Below are positions 36,613-44,680 of a DNA stretch of 64,000 nucleotides, piece by piece. Numbering within the stretch: the first letter of the stretch is position 1; every line of letters starts with the position of its first letter. The position numbers were made by a program, and so were the translations under genes. Below the pieces are notes generated by a model. That model made no database searches, had not been told where the DNA came from, and saw only the letters and a list, made by a program, of their open reading frames with translations. The stretch lies in NCBI GenBank assembly GCA_020725465.1, contig DYEY01000073.1, positions 23,459 to 87,458 on the forward strand. Direction: 5' to 3'. This DNA comes from Dethiobacter sp. (GTDB taxonomy: Bacteria; Bacillota; Dethiobacteria; Dethiobacterales; Dethiobacteraceae).

Positions 36613-37188
36613 TTATCTGCGGCTGCCCGGCTTGACTGCGGCCAGACCCTGACGGCAGAGAGGGCAGTCTTCGGGGCCATAAGATTCCACCTCAATCTTA
36701 AGAAGGGAGTAAAAAGGCACGCCAAAATCCACCCGCCCGCCGCTGCGGTCCACAATTGAACCCACTCCCGCCACAACAGCCCCCCGGCCGGTGAGGAGCT
36801 CAATCACTTCTTTGACCGACCCTCCGGTAGTAACCACATCCTCCAAAACCAGTGCCCGTTCGCCCGGGCTTACCATAAAGCCACGCCGCAGCGCCATTGT
36901 ACCGCCCTTGTCCCTCTCGGTAAAGAAGCCGCGGACTCCCAGGGCCCTGGCGGTCTCGTAAGCCACTATCACTCCGCCCAGGGCCGGTCCCACACAAAGG
37001 TCAATCTTATCTTTGGCAAATTTGCCGGCCAGCTCCTGGCACAGCTCCGCAGCAAAACCGGGGTGTTGCAGGACACGGGCACACTGCAGGTAGCGCCCGC
37101 TGTGGCGTCCGGAGGTAAGAAGGAAGTGTCCCTCCAGCAAAACACCGGTTTCCCTGAATATCTCCAAAACTCTCTCTTCACTTAACAT
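36613..37188 (-). CDS. pyrE: Orotate phosphoribosyltransferase
   Basis: PyrE joins orotate to PRPP to give OMP. The 191-residue protein has FLLTSGRHSGRYLQCA, DLCVGPALGGVIVAYETA and the PRPP motif LVLEDVVTTGGSVKE. A C-terminal CPLC pair is present. ATG 37188 has GGAGGG 8 bases upstream; it overlaps pyrF by 11 bases. It is the last gene of the pyr operon. Confidence 0.96.
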   Translation of the reverse strand: MLSEERVLEIFRETGVLLEGHFLLTSGRHSGRYLQCARVLQHPGFAAELCQELAGKFAKDKIDLCVGPALGGVIVAYETARALGVRGFFTERDKGGTMALRRGFMVSPGERALVLEDVVTTGGSVKEVIELLTGRGAVVAGVGSIVDRSGGRVDFGVPFYSLLKIEVESYGPEDCPLCRQGLAAVKPGSRR

Positions 37189-37906
37189 CTGTGCTTCCCT
37201 CCGCTTCACTTATCAACCTGGCCAGCGCCAAACGCGGGTCGGCGGCAGCTGTGACCGGCCGCCCCACCACCACGAAGTCGGCACCAAGAGCCAGGGCCTG
37301 GGCTGGTGTGACTATACGCTCCTGGTCATTCTGCTTGGACCAGGCCGGCCGCACACCCGGGGTAACAATTACAAATTCCGGGCCGCAGGCACGGCGAATC
37401 CATGGTATCTCCCTGGCCGAAGCCACCACCCCGTCCAGTCCGGCCTCCCGGCAAAGCAAAGCCAGCGCCGCCACCTGTTCAGGGAGCGGTCGGGAAACGC
37501 CCAATTCCGCCCGCAGCTCCCCCTCTGACAAGGAGGTGAGGACCGTTACCCCCACAATGAGAGGGGCAGCAACACCGAGGGCCCTGGCCCGGGCCCGGGC
37601 GGCGCCAGCCGCTTCGCTTAACATTTTCTTGCCGCCGGCGGCATGCAGGTTGAACATGAAAGCGCCAAGACCGGCCACTGCTTCGGAAGCCCGGGCCGCC
37701 GTATTGGGAATATCGTGAAATTTTAGGTCCAGAAAAACCCGGGCGCCGGCACCGGTCAGGCGGCGGACAATGGCCGGTCCCGCGTTGTTGTAGAGCTGGA
37801 GCCCAACTTTGTACATCCCGGTCAGGCCCGACAGCTCTTTTACCAGGCCCAGCGCCTCTTCTTCCGTGTCCACATCAAGGGCAATAATCAGTTTTTCCCG
37901 CACCAT
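37178..37906 (-). CDS. pyrF: Orotidine 5'-phosphate decarboxylase
   Basis: PyrF converts OMP to UMP. The 242-residue protein has IIALDVDTEEEAL, KVGLQLY, the catalytic VFLDLKFHDIPNT with its Asp-Lys-Asp set, and the phosphate-binding VTPGVRP and VVGRPVTAA. ATG 37906 lies inside the pyrD 3' end (32-base overlap). Confidence 0.96.
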   Translation of the reverse strand: MVREKLIIALDVDTEEEALGLVKELSGLTGMYKVGLQLYNNAGPAIVRRLTGAGARVFLDLKFHDIPNTAARASEAVAGLGAFMFNLHAAGGKKMLSEAAGAARARARALGVAAPLIVGVTVLTSLSEGELRAELGVSRPLPEQVAALALLCREAGLDGVVASAREIPWIRRACGPEFVIVTPGVRPAWSKQNDQERIVTPAQALALGADFVVVGRPVTAAADPRLALARLISEAEGSTDVK

Positions 37907-38837
37907 GTTCACCACCCGGCCGTTCTTTTTTGGCTAACCCTACAATTTCAGTTACGGAGGCAAACCCGTTGTGTCGCAGGTAACCGGCTATGCCATCGAT
38001 CACTTCGGGACAAGCATAAGGGTTGCGGAAATTGGCGGTACCGATGGCCACTGCGGTAGCCCCGGCCAGCATAAATTCCACTGCGTCATCAGCATTACTG
38101 ATACCGCCAAGGCCTATCACCGGTACCTCCACCGCCGAAGTTACCTGCCACACCATGCGCAGCGCCACCGGCTTTACCGCCGGCCCGGAGAGGCCGCCGG
38201 TCAGGTTGGCCAGAACCGGGCGCCGTGTTTTTATGTCAATGGCCATCCCGAGCAGAGTGTTAATCAGGGAGAGGGCATCAGCGCCCGCCTCCGCGGCGGC
38301 ACGGGCAATGGCGACAATGTCTGTGACATTGGGAGACAGCTTAACGATCAGGGTCCTGTCGGTCAAAGCCCTGACCTTTTTCACCAGTGCCGCTGTTGTT
38401 TCCGGCCGGGTGCCAAAGGCCATACCCCCGGACGCCACGTTGGGGCAGGAGACGTTAAGCTCATAGGCACTGGCTGTACTCTCCGTTTCCAGTATCCGGA
38501 CCGCCCGGCAGTAGTCTTCGGTGCTGTGGCCGGCCACGTTGACAATGACGGGGATGCCAAGAGCGCCCAGTTTATTTATTTTTGCCGCGGCGGCAACCGC
38601 ACCGGGATTCTGCAGGCCGATGGCATTTAACAGCCCGGCCGGCGTTTCGGCCAGGCGGACAGGAGGATTGCCTGGGCAGGGGTCCGCGGTGGTGCCCTTG
38701 ACAACAATGGCGCCCAGCCGGGAGAGATCATAGTAAGGCGCGTACTCTTCACCATAACCGAAGCAGCCGGAAGCCGGCATAACCGGGTTTTTAAGCTTAA
38801 GCCGGCCAATCTGCACGCTCAGGTCTACCGCGTTCAC
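37875..38837 (-). CDS. pyrD: Dihydroorotate dehydrogenase B, catalytic subunit
   Basis: PyrD of the class 1B type oxidises dihydroorotate and passes electrons to PyrK. The 320-residue protein has NPVMPASGCFGYGEE, the catalytic Cys in ELNVSCPNVASGG and FMN-binding VIGLGGISNADDA. I start at GTG 38837, with GGGGAGGTG 5 bases upstream. It overlaps pyrK by 4 bases. Confidence 0.96.
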   Translation of the reverse strand: MNAVDLSVQIGRLKLKNPVMPASGCFGYGEEYAPYYDLSRLGAIVVKGTTADPCPGNPPVRLAETPAGLLNAIGLQNPGAVAAAAKINKLGALGIPVIVNVAGHSTEDYCRAVRILETESTASAYELNVSCPNVASGGMAFGTRPETTAALVKKVRALTDRTLIVKLSPNVTDIVAIARAAAEAGADALSLINTLLGMAIDIKTRRPVLANLTGGLSGPAVKPVALRMVWQVTSAVEVPVIGLGGISNADDAVEFMLAGATAVAIGTANFRNPYACPEVIDGIAGYLRHNGFASVTEIVGLAKKERPGGEHGAGKTDYCP

Positions 38838-39595
38838 AGTATCACCTCCCCGCTGCCAAATACGGGACCTTCCACACAAACTCTTTTATACTTCTGCCAG
38901 TCACCGGCAACGGCAGCAACCGTACATCCCTGGCAGGCTCCCACGCCACAGGCCATACGGGCCTCCAGTGATACGTGACAGGGCACGCCACTGTTGCGGG
39001 CAATGCGGGCAACCTCACGCAGCATGGGCAGAGGCCCGCAGGCATAGACTTCCCCCTTTATCCGGTCAAGAATGGCCGGAAGCTCTTCAGTCACCAGGCC
39101 GCGACGGCCGGCAGACCCGTCGTCGGTGGTAAAGCGCAGGTCCGCCGCCAGAGCGGGCAACTCCGGCGGTATATAAAGGCTGCCGGTGTCTCTGGCGCCG
39201 GCCAGGAAAACAATCTCTTTACCCGCGCCTTTAAGCACCTTCGCCAGGTAAAAAAGCGGTGCTATGCCAATGCCGCCGGCCACCAGTACCGCTGTTTGGC
39301 CGGCCGGCAGCGGGAACCCTTTGCCAAGGGGCCCAAGCACATTTAAAGAATCGCCGGGCTTTTTTTCTGCCAGCAGGTTTGTGCCGCGACCGGCCGGGTG
39401 AAAGAGGAGCACCACTTCACCGTCCACACAGTCATGAATGCTGAGCGGCCGGCGCAGCAGGGGATCGTGGGTCCTGCCCACCGCCACCTGCAGGAACTGC
39501 CCCGGCTCAGCCTCCATGTTCCCTGCAAAGGCCAGCCGGAAGATACCATCAGCTACCTTTCTTATTTCCTTTATCCTATAATCTCCAACCGGCAT
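38834..39595 (-). CDS. pyrK: Dihydroorotate dehydrogenase B, electron transfer subunit
   Basis: PyrK carries FAD and a [2Fe-2S] cluster and links PyrD to NAD+. The 253-residue protein has the FAD motif RRPLSIHD, the NAD-binding VAGGIGIAPLFYL, YACGPLPML, and the C-terminal cluster CGVGACQGCTV with a later Cys. ATG 39595 has GAGGAGG and overlaps pyrC by 20 bases. Confidence 0.96.
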   Translation of the reverse strand: MPVGDYRIKEIRKVADGIFRLAFAGNMEAEPGQFLQVAVGRTHDPLLRRPLSIHDCVDGEVVLLFHPAGRGTNLLAEKKPGDSLNVLGPLGKGFPLPAGQTAVLVAGGIGIAPLFYLAKVLKGAGKEIVFLAGARDTGSLYIPPELPALAADLRFTTDDGSAGRRGLVTEELPAILDRIKGEVYACGPLPMLREVARIARNSGVPCHVSLEARMACGVGACQGCTVAAVAGDWQKYKRVCVEGPVFGSGEVIL

Positions 39596-40910
39596 ACTCG
39601 GCCTCCTCGTCTGTTTCGGTTACCCGACCGCCAGCCATAACAACCCGGCCGCCAACCATGGTCAAAACCGGGAGCCCGTAAACTTCCAAGCCGTGGAAAG
39701 GTGAGTTTTTGCCCCGGGAATAAAACCGGTGGCGGTCGATGGTTTTCCTGGCGTCAGGGTCGATTATAACCAGATCGGCCTCCCTGCCGGGAGCAAGAGT
39801 GCCGTATGGCAGCCCGAGAACCCGCGCAGGGGCCGGGGACATCCTTGTCACCAGCTGGTCAATGGTCATAATGCCGCTCCTGACCAGGTTTGTAAAAAGC
39901 AGCGGGAACGCCGTTTCCAGTCCCACCACACCGAACGGGGCCTCCCTGAACCCGGCGCTTTTTTCTTCTTCACTGTGGGGTGCGTGGTCGGTTGCCACCG
40001 CATCAACGGTACCGTCAACCAGGCCTTTCCTCAGCGCCTCCCGGTCTGCCGCGGTGCGCAGCGGCGGTTTCATTTTGGCCATGGTTCCGTAAGCGATAAC
40101 CGCGTCATCGGTCAGAAGCAGGTGGTGAGGGGTTACCTCCGCAGTCACCGGGAGGCCCCTTTGTTTGGCGCTGCGGATTAATTCCACCGCGCCCGCCGTG
40201 GAAACATGCATAACATGCAGGGCCGCTCCCGTTTCCGCCACCAGGCGAAGGTCCCGCTTAAGCATTGCTTCTTCGGCCGCAGACGGCAGTCCGGCCAGGC
40301 CGAGGCGCTCCGCTACCGCCCCCTGGTGAACCTGCCCGTCAGCTGAAATCGATTCATCTTCACAATGCTGTAACAGGGGCAGGCCGAGCCGGCGGCACAG
40401 CAGCAGCGCTTTTTTTAGGATCCGGTCATCAGCCACGCCCCGGCCGTCATCGCTTACAGCAACCACCCCCGCCTTCTTCAGACCGGCCATATCGGTAAGC
40501 TCCCTGCCGGCGGACCCAAGGGTTATTGCTCCCACCGGCCACACCCTGACCAACCCAGCCCGGGCCGCTGCCTCCCTGACAAAGCTGACTGTGTCGGCAT
40601 TGTCGGTAACAGGCCTGGTATTAGGCAAGGCGGTTATGCCGGTGAAACCTCCCGCCGCCGCTGCGCGGCTGCCGGTAAGGATAGTTTCTTTATATTCAAA
40701 TCCCGGTTCGCGCAAATGAGTGTGCAGGTCGATGAATCCGGGCAGGACTATTTTGCCCGCGGCATCAATCACCCGGACATTGCTGCATTCAAGCCGCGGT
40801 GATACACAGGCGATTTTGCCCGCAGCAACCAGCAAGTCAAAACGGCCGTGGCGTCCCTGTGCCGGGTCAACCAGTATGCCCCCGGTTATTAGTGTTTTTC
40901 CTGACTGCAT
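39576..40910 (-). CDS. pyrC: Dihydroorotase
   Basis: PyrC closes carbamoyl-aspartate to dihydroorotate. The 444-residue protein is of the class I type, with the zinc motif DLHTHLREPG, further ligands in LPLLQHCED and LHVMHVST, and the active-site Asp in AVATDHAPHS. ATG 40910 follows GGGGGAGGG by 6 bases; an earlier start at 40955 has no ribosome site and would overlap the upstream gene. Confidence 0.96.
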   Translation of the reverse strand: MQSGKTLITGGILVDPAQGRHGRFDLLVAAGKIACVSPRLECSNVRVIDAAGKIVLPGFIDLHTHLREPGFEYKETILTGSRAAAAGGFTGITALPNTRPVTDNADTVSFVREAAARAGLVRVWPVGAITLGSAGRELTDMAGLKKAGVVAVSDDGRGVADDRILKKALLLCRRLGLPLLQHCEDESISADGQVHQGAVAERLGLAGLPSAAEEAMLKRDLRLVAETGAALHVMHVSTAGAVELIRSAKQRGLPVTAEVTPHHLLLTDDAVIAYGTMAKMKPPLRTAADREALRKGLVDGTVDAVATDHAPHSEEEKSAGFREAPFGVVGLETAFPLLFTNLVRSGIMTIDQLVTRMSPAPARVLGLPYGTLAPGREADLVIIDPDARKTIDRHRFYSRGKNSPFHGLEVYGLPVLTMVGGRVVMAGGRVTETDEEAEYAGWRL

Positions 40911-40929
40911 CAGGCGCCCTCCCCCCGCT

Positions 40930-41562
40930 TTAAAGCGCTGCATTGTACCAGTCATAATCCGGTTGTTCCGGGAAACGAAGCAGCCTCCGGGTTACCGCTA
41001 TCCCCAGCATGTACAGGGAAGAAGTGGCAAGATACATTTCCGCCGCCGCATCAAAGAGCACATTGGCGGAAGCGGGGAATTCCCCGTCACCGGTCCAGAG
41101 TATAAACCCAAGCAGCAGGTGTGGAAAGGCTTGGATCATCATCCCGGCATGCCCCAAAGGGATGGGTGTGCCGCCCAGTGACCTGGCCGCCTCCCGGAAT
41201 TCTTCCGGGTTGTTGCCAAAACGCCTGGCCAGGGGGAAAATGGCCTCGCGCTGAAAAGGGGCAAAATGGTGCGCGCCGCCTTTCAGTTCCAGAAAAGAAA
41301 GCCACCTGCCGCGCGGCTGTGCCCCGGTGGCGCCGCTTAGGTACTGCAGGATGATTATCTTTTCTTCAGGTGATACCTCAGGCCAGCCGCTGACTGCAAT
41401 CTCTCCCTGCGGGTGGCTGATGCTGCAGGTACGGCCCAGGTAAAGAAGCTCCACCCGGTTAACCTGCTTTTGGTATGAGCCTCCAGCGGCCCGCGCCATT
41501 TCACCCGGGTCGGCGGCAGCAAAACTGTCTAAAGCGGTCCGGTAAGCGTCCCTGTATTGCAT
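40930..41562 (-). CDS. DUF3786 family protein at the head of the pyr operon
   Basis: The 210-residue protein resembles DUF3786 proteins of anaerobes. Supporting segments are ILQYLSGATGAQPRGRWLSFLELKGG, LGGTPIPLGHAGMMIQAFP and LLGFILWTGDGEFPASANVLFD. No membrane helix or known catalytic motif is visible. In acetogens I recall DUF3786 near corrinoid or Wood-Ljungdahl genes. Here it lies 19 bases before pyrC and appears to be the first gene of pyrC-K-D-F-E. The start has CGGAGGG. Confidence 0.7.
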   Translation of the reverse strand: MQYRDAYRTALDSFAAADPGEMARAAGGSYQKQVNRVELLYLGRTCSISHPQGEIAVSGWPEVSPEEKIIILQYLSGATGAQPRGRWLSFLELKGGAHHFAPFQREAIFPLARRFGNNPEEFREAARSLGGTPIPLGHAGMMIQAFPHLLLGFILWTGDGEFPASANVLFDAAAEMYLATSSLYMLGIAVTRRLLRFPEQPDYDWYNAAL

Positions 41563-41720
41563 GGTCCCTCCGGCAAGAAAAATCTGTGTTTATTTCTCCG
41601 TCTGTCCGTTGTTACCCTTTTTTGTCTGGCTAAAAACAGTTTTTTGTCTCTTTTGTTCTTTCGACATATCTTCCCTCTTACTGTCGACTATGATAAAATA
41701 AAAGTACTGGAGGGAGAAAT

Positions 41721-42545
41721 TTGCAGAGACAAAGACCCACCCCGGCTTATTCCACGGCCCTGGTAGCGCTGGCTGCGCTGCTTTTGGCCGCCGCCTTCCT
41801 TAACCTGGTGCCCTGGACCACCGGAGCCACCGTCAGCGACCCTGAACCTGAAACGCCGGTAAGCGGCCTGCCGCCCAAACCGCCCCCGGTGCCGGCGGAC
41901 AGGCCGGAACCGGCGGAGGAAGAGACCGGTCCGCTTCTCTTTACAGGCAATATCAACCGTCTTCCCCTTGAGATGATAGTGGACAAGCTTGGCTTTCTGC
42001 AGTCCCCCATAGCCGGCGCCCGCATCCTGATGACCGACGGACAGCTGCCGGGAGCGCCCCGCGCTTACCGAAACGGCACACACGAAGGCATTGATTACTA
42101 CAACGGCTTTGCGGGTACCCCCATCAGAAAGGGTACACCGGTACTGGCGGCAGCGGACGGCAAAGTTATCCGCATTGATCACGATTACGTCGAAATGTCC
42201 GCGGCAGAACGGGCCAAATACCGCCGCCTCAGCGCTGAGGCCGAAAAGACTCCTGAATACATACTGGACAGGTTCCGCGGCCGCCAGGTCTGGCTGTCAC
42301 ACCGGGGGCAGGTTATTACCCGCTATGCTCACCTGGACACGGTGGAGCAGTCACTGTCAGTGGGGGATACCGTGGAAGCCGGCCGGCAGATTGGAACTGT
42401 GGGCAATTCCGGTACCGGACCCGCCATTACAGGCAGCGGTGATGAGATGCACCTGCATTTTGAAATCTGGCTGAACGGTCACTACCTGGGCGAAGGACTT
42501 CCTCCCGATGATATCAGGCTTATTTTACGGGGCATCCTGGAGTAA
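41721..42545 (+). CDS. M23 family (LytM-type) metallopeptidase, membrane-anchored
   Basis: This is the only plus-strand gene. The 274-residue protein has one N-terminal membrane helix (about 11-31), a proline-rich linker (about 38-72), and an M23 domain with zinc ligands in GTHEGIDYY and MHLHFEIW plus YAHLD. It probably cuts peptidoglycan outside the membrane. An insertion of about 50 residues between the two zinc motifs (around 150-195) is unusual. The start is TTG 41721 with GGAGGGAG 3-4 bases upstream. A perfect TTCGACA (reverse of the Spo0A box TGTCGAA) lies at 41660-41666, which may mean control by Spo0A (weak). Confidence 0.88.
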   Translation: MQRQRPTPAYSTALVALAALLLAAAFLNLVPWTTGATVSDPEPETPVSGLPPKPPPVPADRPEPAEEETGPLLFTGNINRLPLEMIVDKLGFLQSPIAGARILMTDGQLPGAPRAYRNGTHEGIDYYNGFAGTPIRKGTPVLAAADGKVIRIDHDYVEMSAAERAKYRRLSAEAEKTPEYILDRFRGRQVWLSHRGQVITRYAHLDTVEQSLSVGDTVEAGRQIGTVGNSGTGPAITGSGDEMHLHFEIWLNGHYLGEGLPPDDIRLILRGILE

Positions 42546-42551
42546 CAGGCG

Positions 42552-42995
42552 TTAAACCACGGGCAGGACTATCTTCCTGCCCGTTTTTGTTTTACGGAAC
42601 AGCGGATTAAATAAAACCTCATGGTTGACACGCCACAGGTTTTCCTGGTAGCGCAGGGCCAGGCGCATACAATGCTCCGGGAAACGCTCATAGCGAAGCA
42701 GCGAAGCTACCTGGTAATAAAACTCCCGGCCTTCTTTGGACAGGGCAAAACGGTCTTTTTGCAGAAGGTCGTTTTTCTGAAGGTCTGAAATGATGCTTTG
42801 CACCTCGAAACTGTGCACACCGGCCACCCCCCGGTAAAAGTCGTAACGTATGCAGGAACGTTCGGCCGGCGGGCAGCTGACAGTGGCCAGAAACAAAAAA
42901 TTGTGTATGGTGCGCGGCCGGTCGAAGTTAAACGTGCATAAAAGTTTTAACAGCAAAACATGGTGCAGTGTATAGGTGAATGAATATACGCTCAT
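42552..42995 (-). CDS. Hypothetical protein, winged-helix-like
   Basis: A 147-residue protein I do not recognise. The middle part (VAGVHSFEVQSIISDLQKNDLLQ, then FALSKEGREFYYQV) reads like a small helical domain with a winged-helix-style ending, similar in layout to YwgA-type proteins; this is a guess. Its 3' codons encode one arm of the terminator of the converging M23 gene. The ribosome site is poor (AAGGGAAG, 11 bases or more from the ATG). Confidence 0.55.
   Translation of the reverse strand: MSVYSFTYTLHHVLLLKLLCTFNFDRPRTIHNFLFLATVSCPPAERSCIRYDFYRGVAGVHSFEVQSIISDLQKNDLLQKDRFALSKEGREFYYQVASLLRYERFPEHCMRLALRYQENLWRVNHEVLFNPLFRKTKTGRKIVLPVV
42559..42592 (+). terminator. Terminator after the M23 peptidase gene
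   Basis: A 10-bp stem ACGGGCAGGA/TCCTGCCCGT with a 6-base loop, then TTTTTGTTTT on the plus strand. The hairpin lies within the 3' end of the converging gene 42552-42995. Confidence 0.85.
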
Positions 42996-43108
42996 GTAAA
43001 TATATCTTCCCTTTCCGGCGTGTTAAGCGCATATACAGTTTTTTCTCATTCACCCAAAATTATTATCATTACAGCGAAATATAGCATTAATCTCTTGTGC
43101 TCCCCCAC

Positions 43109-43138
43109 AAAAAAAAATGGCAGAGAACCGTCTCTGCC
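43109..43138 (-). terminator. Terminator after the sirtuin gene
   Basis: An 8-bp stem GGCAGAGA/TCTCTGCC with a 4-base loop followed by ATTTTTTTTT on the minus strand. Confidence 0.85.
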
Positions 43139-43154
43139 GGTTAAACCACAAATG

Positions 43155-43898
43155 TCAGCTGAAGGAGGTAAGTTCTTTTAAAATGCCCTGCAGTGCCTCG
43201 CCCGCGGGTGCCCTTATTACCACCCGGGCAAAATCATCATACGGGGTAGTCCCGTAATTGATAATAATCAGGTTTTTACAATAGCGGGGCAGATAACCCG
43301 CCGGAGCCACCTGCAGGCTCGAACCCACCACCAGCATACAATCGCTTCGCATCGCTTCCCGGTAAGCCTTCTGAAAATCAGGAGGCAGCTCCTCGCCAAA
43401 AAGAGTTACGTCCGGCTTTAGCACTCCGCTGCAGTGCCGACAGGACAGGTCTTCTCCACGTTCCAGAAAAAACACCAGATCGTCAAGGCGATTTTGCCGG
43501 TTGCAACTCAGGCAGGTACCGGTCCGCAGGCTGCCATGAACCTCAAGCACCTTCTCCGAACCGCCCTGCTGGTGAAGGCTGTCAATATTCTGGGTTATCA
43601 CCGTTTTGATATACCCCAGCCGTTCCATTTCAGCCAGCGCCTTATGACCGGGGTTGGGTGCAGCCGCACTTATAACGCGCAACAGTGGAAGCATGCGAAC
43701 ATAAAAAGCCTTTGGGTCTCTGTTGAAGCTCTCAATGGTAAAGTCATCAGGGTCCTCTTTCTCCCAAAGTCCTGTACCGGGACTGCGAAAATCCGGAATA
43801 CCGCTCTCCGTTGAAATTCCCGCACCTGTCAGGGCTGTAGCGTGGCGCGATTCCCGGATAATCCGGGCGGCTCTGCCCAAATAATCACTGAACGGCAA
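43155..43898 (-). CDS. NAD-dependent protein deacetylase (SIR2 family)
   Basis: Sirtuins remove acyl groups from lysines using NAD+. The 247-residue protein has ALTGAGISTESGIPDFRS, VITQNIDSLHQQGG, the catalytic His in LEVHGSL, a zinc site (CLSC...CRHC) and VVGSSLQVAPA. I start at TTG 43898, with GAGGAGG 6 bases upstream; the frame is open to 43967, but that part is not sirtuin-like. In an acetyl-CoA-producing cell a deacetylase may control acetylated metabolic enzymes (inference). Confidence 0.92.
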   Translation of the reverse strand: MPFSDYLGRAARIIRESRHATALTGAGISTESGIPDFRSPGTGLWEKEDPDDFTIESFNRDPKAFYVRMLPLLRVISAAAPNPGHKALAEMERLGYIKTVITQNIDSLHQQGGSEKVLEVHGSLRTGTCLSCNRQNRLDDLVFFLERGEDLSCRHCSGVLKPDVTLFGEELPPDFQKAYREAMRSDCMLVVGSSLQVAPAGYLPRYCKNLIIINYGTTPYDDFARVVIRAPAGEALQGILKELTSFS

Positions 43899-43985
43899 GG
43901 TCTCCCTCCTCTCGGGCCTTAATGAATTATACATTAAATTATACAACAAGTTGTTACACTTTTCCAACTATTTGCACTTTGTTTT

Positions 43986-44570
43986 TTATAAAATTTCCTT
44001 CCTTGCCCCGTCCTCACCGGCTTCTTCCGCCCAGCGACGGCGGCCCGCAGGCTGCCCCACCTCCAGCAACAGCAAGTGCCCTTTTCCGTCCAGTGTCTGA
44101 CAGAGCTGGTCGATCAAAAACGCCTCCAGCTTTTTGGCAGCGCGCATATGCCCGCGGATTTTGCGCAAACTCTGGCAAACGGTTACCCGGTGCCCTCCCT
44201 CCAGGTTCAAAATACAGGAAGACTCTGTATCCAGCCTCAGCACCGACCGCAGGCGAAAATATCCGTAGGCCGGATCACCACTGACCACCGGCTTTTGTAC
44301 CTTTACCGGAAAGAAGATAAGAAACGGCGTGAGGGCAAGAGGCACCAGGTTAACCTGGCCAAGCAGCGGCCCAAACTGCTGCCTTGCCTGCTGGCGGTCA
44401 ACTGCAAAAAGGCCACAGAGTTGGTTTACGAAAGGGCGAAGGCCCTGTGCGAACCACTGGTTGCCGCCGTCACCAAAGAACAGCCAAAGCCCCTGTCCCT
44501 CTCCCTGCCGGTAAGACGGTACAAATGCAACCAGCTTCAGAATTTCCTGAAAACTCAGGGTTTTTGACAA
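43986..44570 (-). CDS. Hypothetical protein, possibly ComK-like
   Basis: A 194-residue protein of unknown function. The middle region (PYGYF-like segment DPAYGYFRLRSVLRLD, then CILNLEGGHRVTVCQSLRKI) vaguely recalls the ComK fold, but I cannot confirm this. The tail is rich in Arg, Glu and Gly. TTG 44570 has AAAGGGGG 6 bases upstream. That ribosome site pairs with CCCCCTT 17 bases earlier (44577-44607), so initiation may be controlled by a hairpin. Confidence 0.5.
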   Translation of the reverse strand: MSKTLSFQEILKLVAFVPSYRQGEGQGLWLFFGDGGNQWFAQGLRPFVNQLCGLFAVDRQQARQQFGPLLGQVNLVPLALTPFLIFFPVKVQKPVVSGDPAYGYFRLRSVLRLDTESSCILNLEGGHRVTVCQSLRKIRGHMRAAKKLEAFLIDQLCQTLDGKGHLLLLEVGQPAGRRRWAEEAGEDGARKEIL

Positions 44571-44576
44571 AAATAT

Positions 44577-44607
44577 CCCCCTTTCCACAGTGGTATGTAG
44601 AAGGGGG
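44577..44607 (-). promoter_or_regulatory. Hairpin that would hide the ribosome site of the gene at 43986-44570
   Basis: CCCCCTT-N17-AAGGGGG on the minus strand. The AAGGGGG arm is the ribosome-binding site of the TTG start at 44570. Confidence 0.4.
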
Positions 44608-44680
44608 ACATTTTAATATATTCTTGCCCGTTACTTTTTGTTCCTGGCCTGATAAATAGCAAAAACAGCCGTATGGCAAT

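Noticed and set aside
41655..41700. Spo0A-box-controlled promoter of the M23 gene as a firm call
   Set aside because: One perfect 7-mer (TGTCGAA, reversed) is expected by chance in 64 kb, and no convincing -35/-10 pair was found with it.
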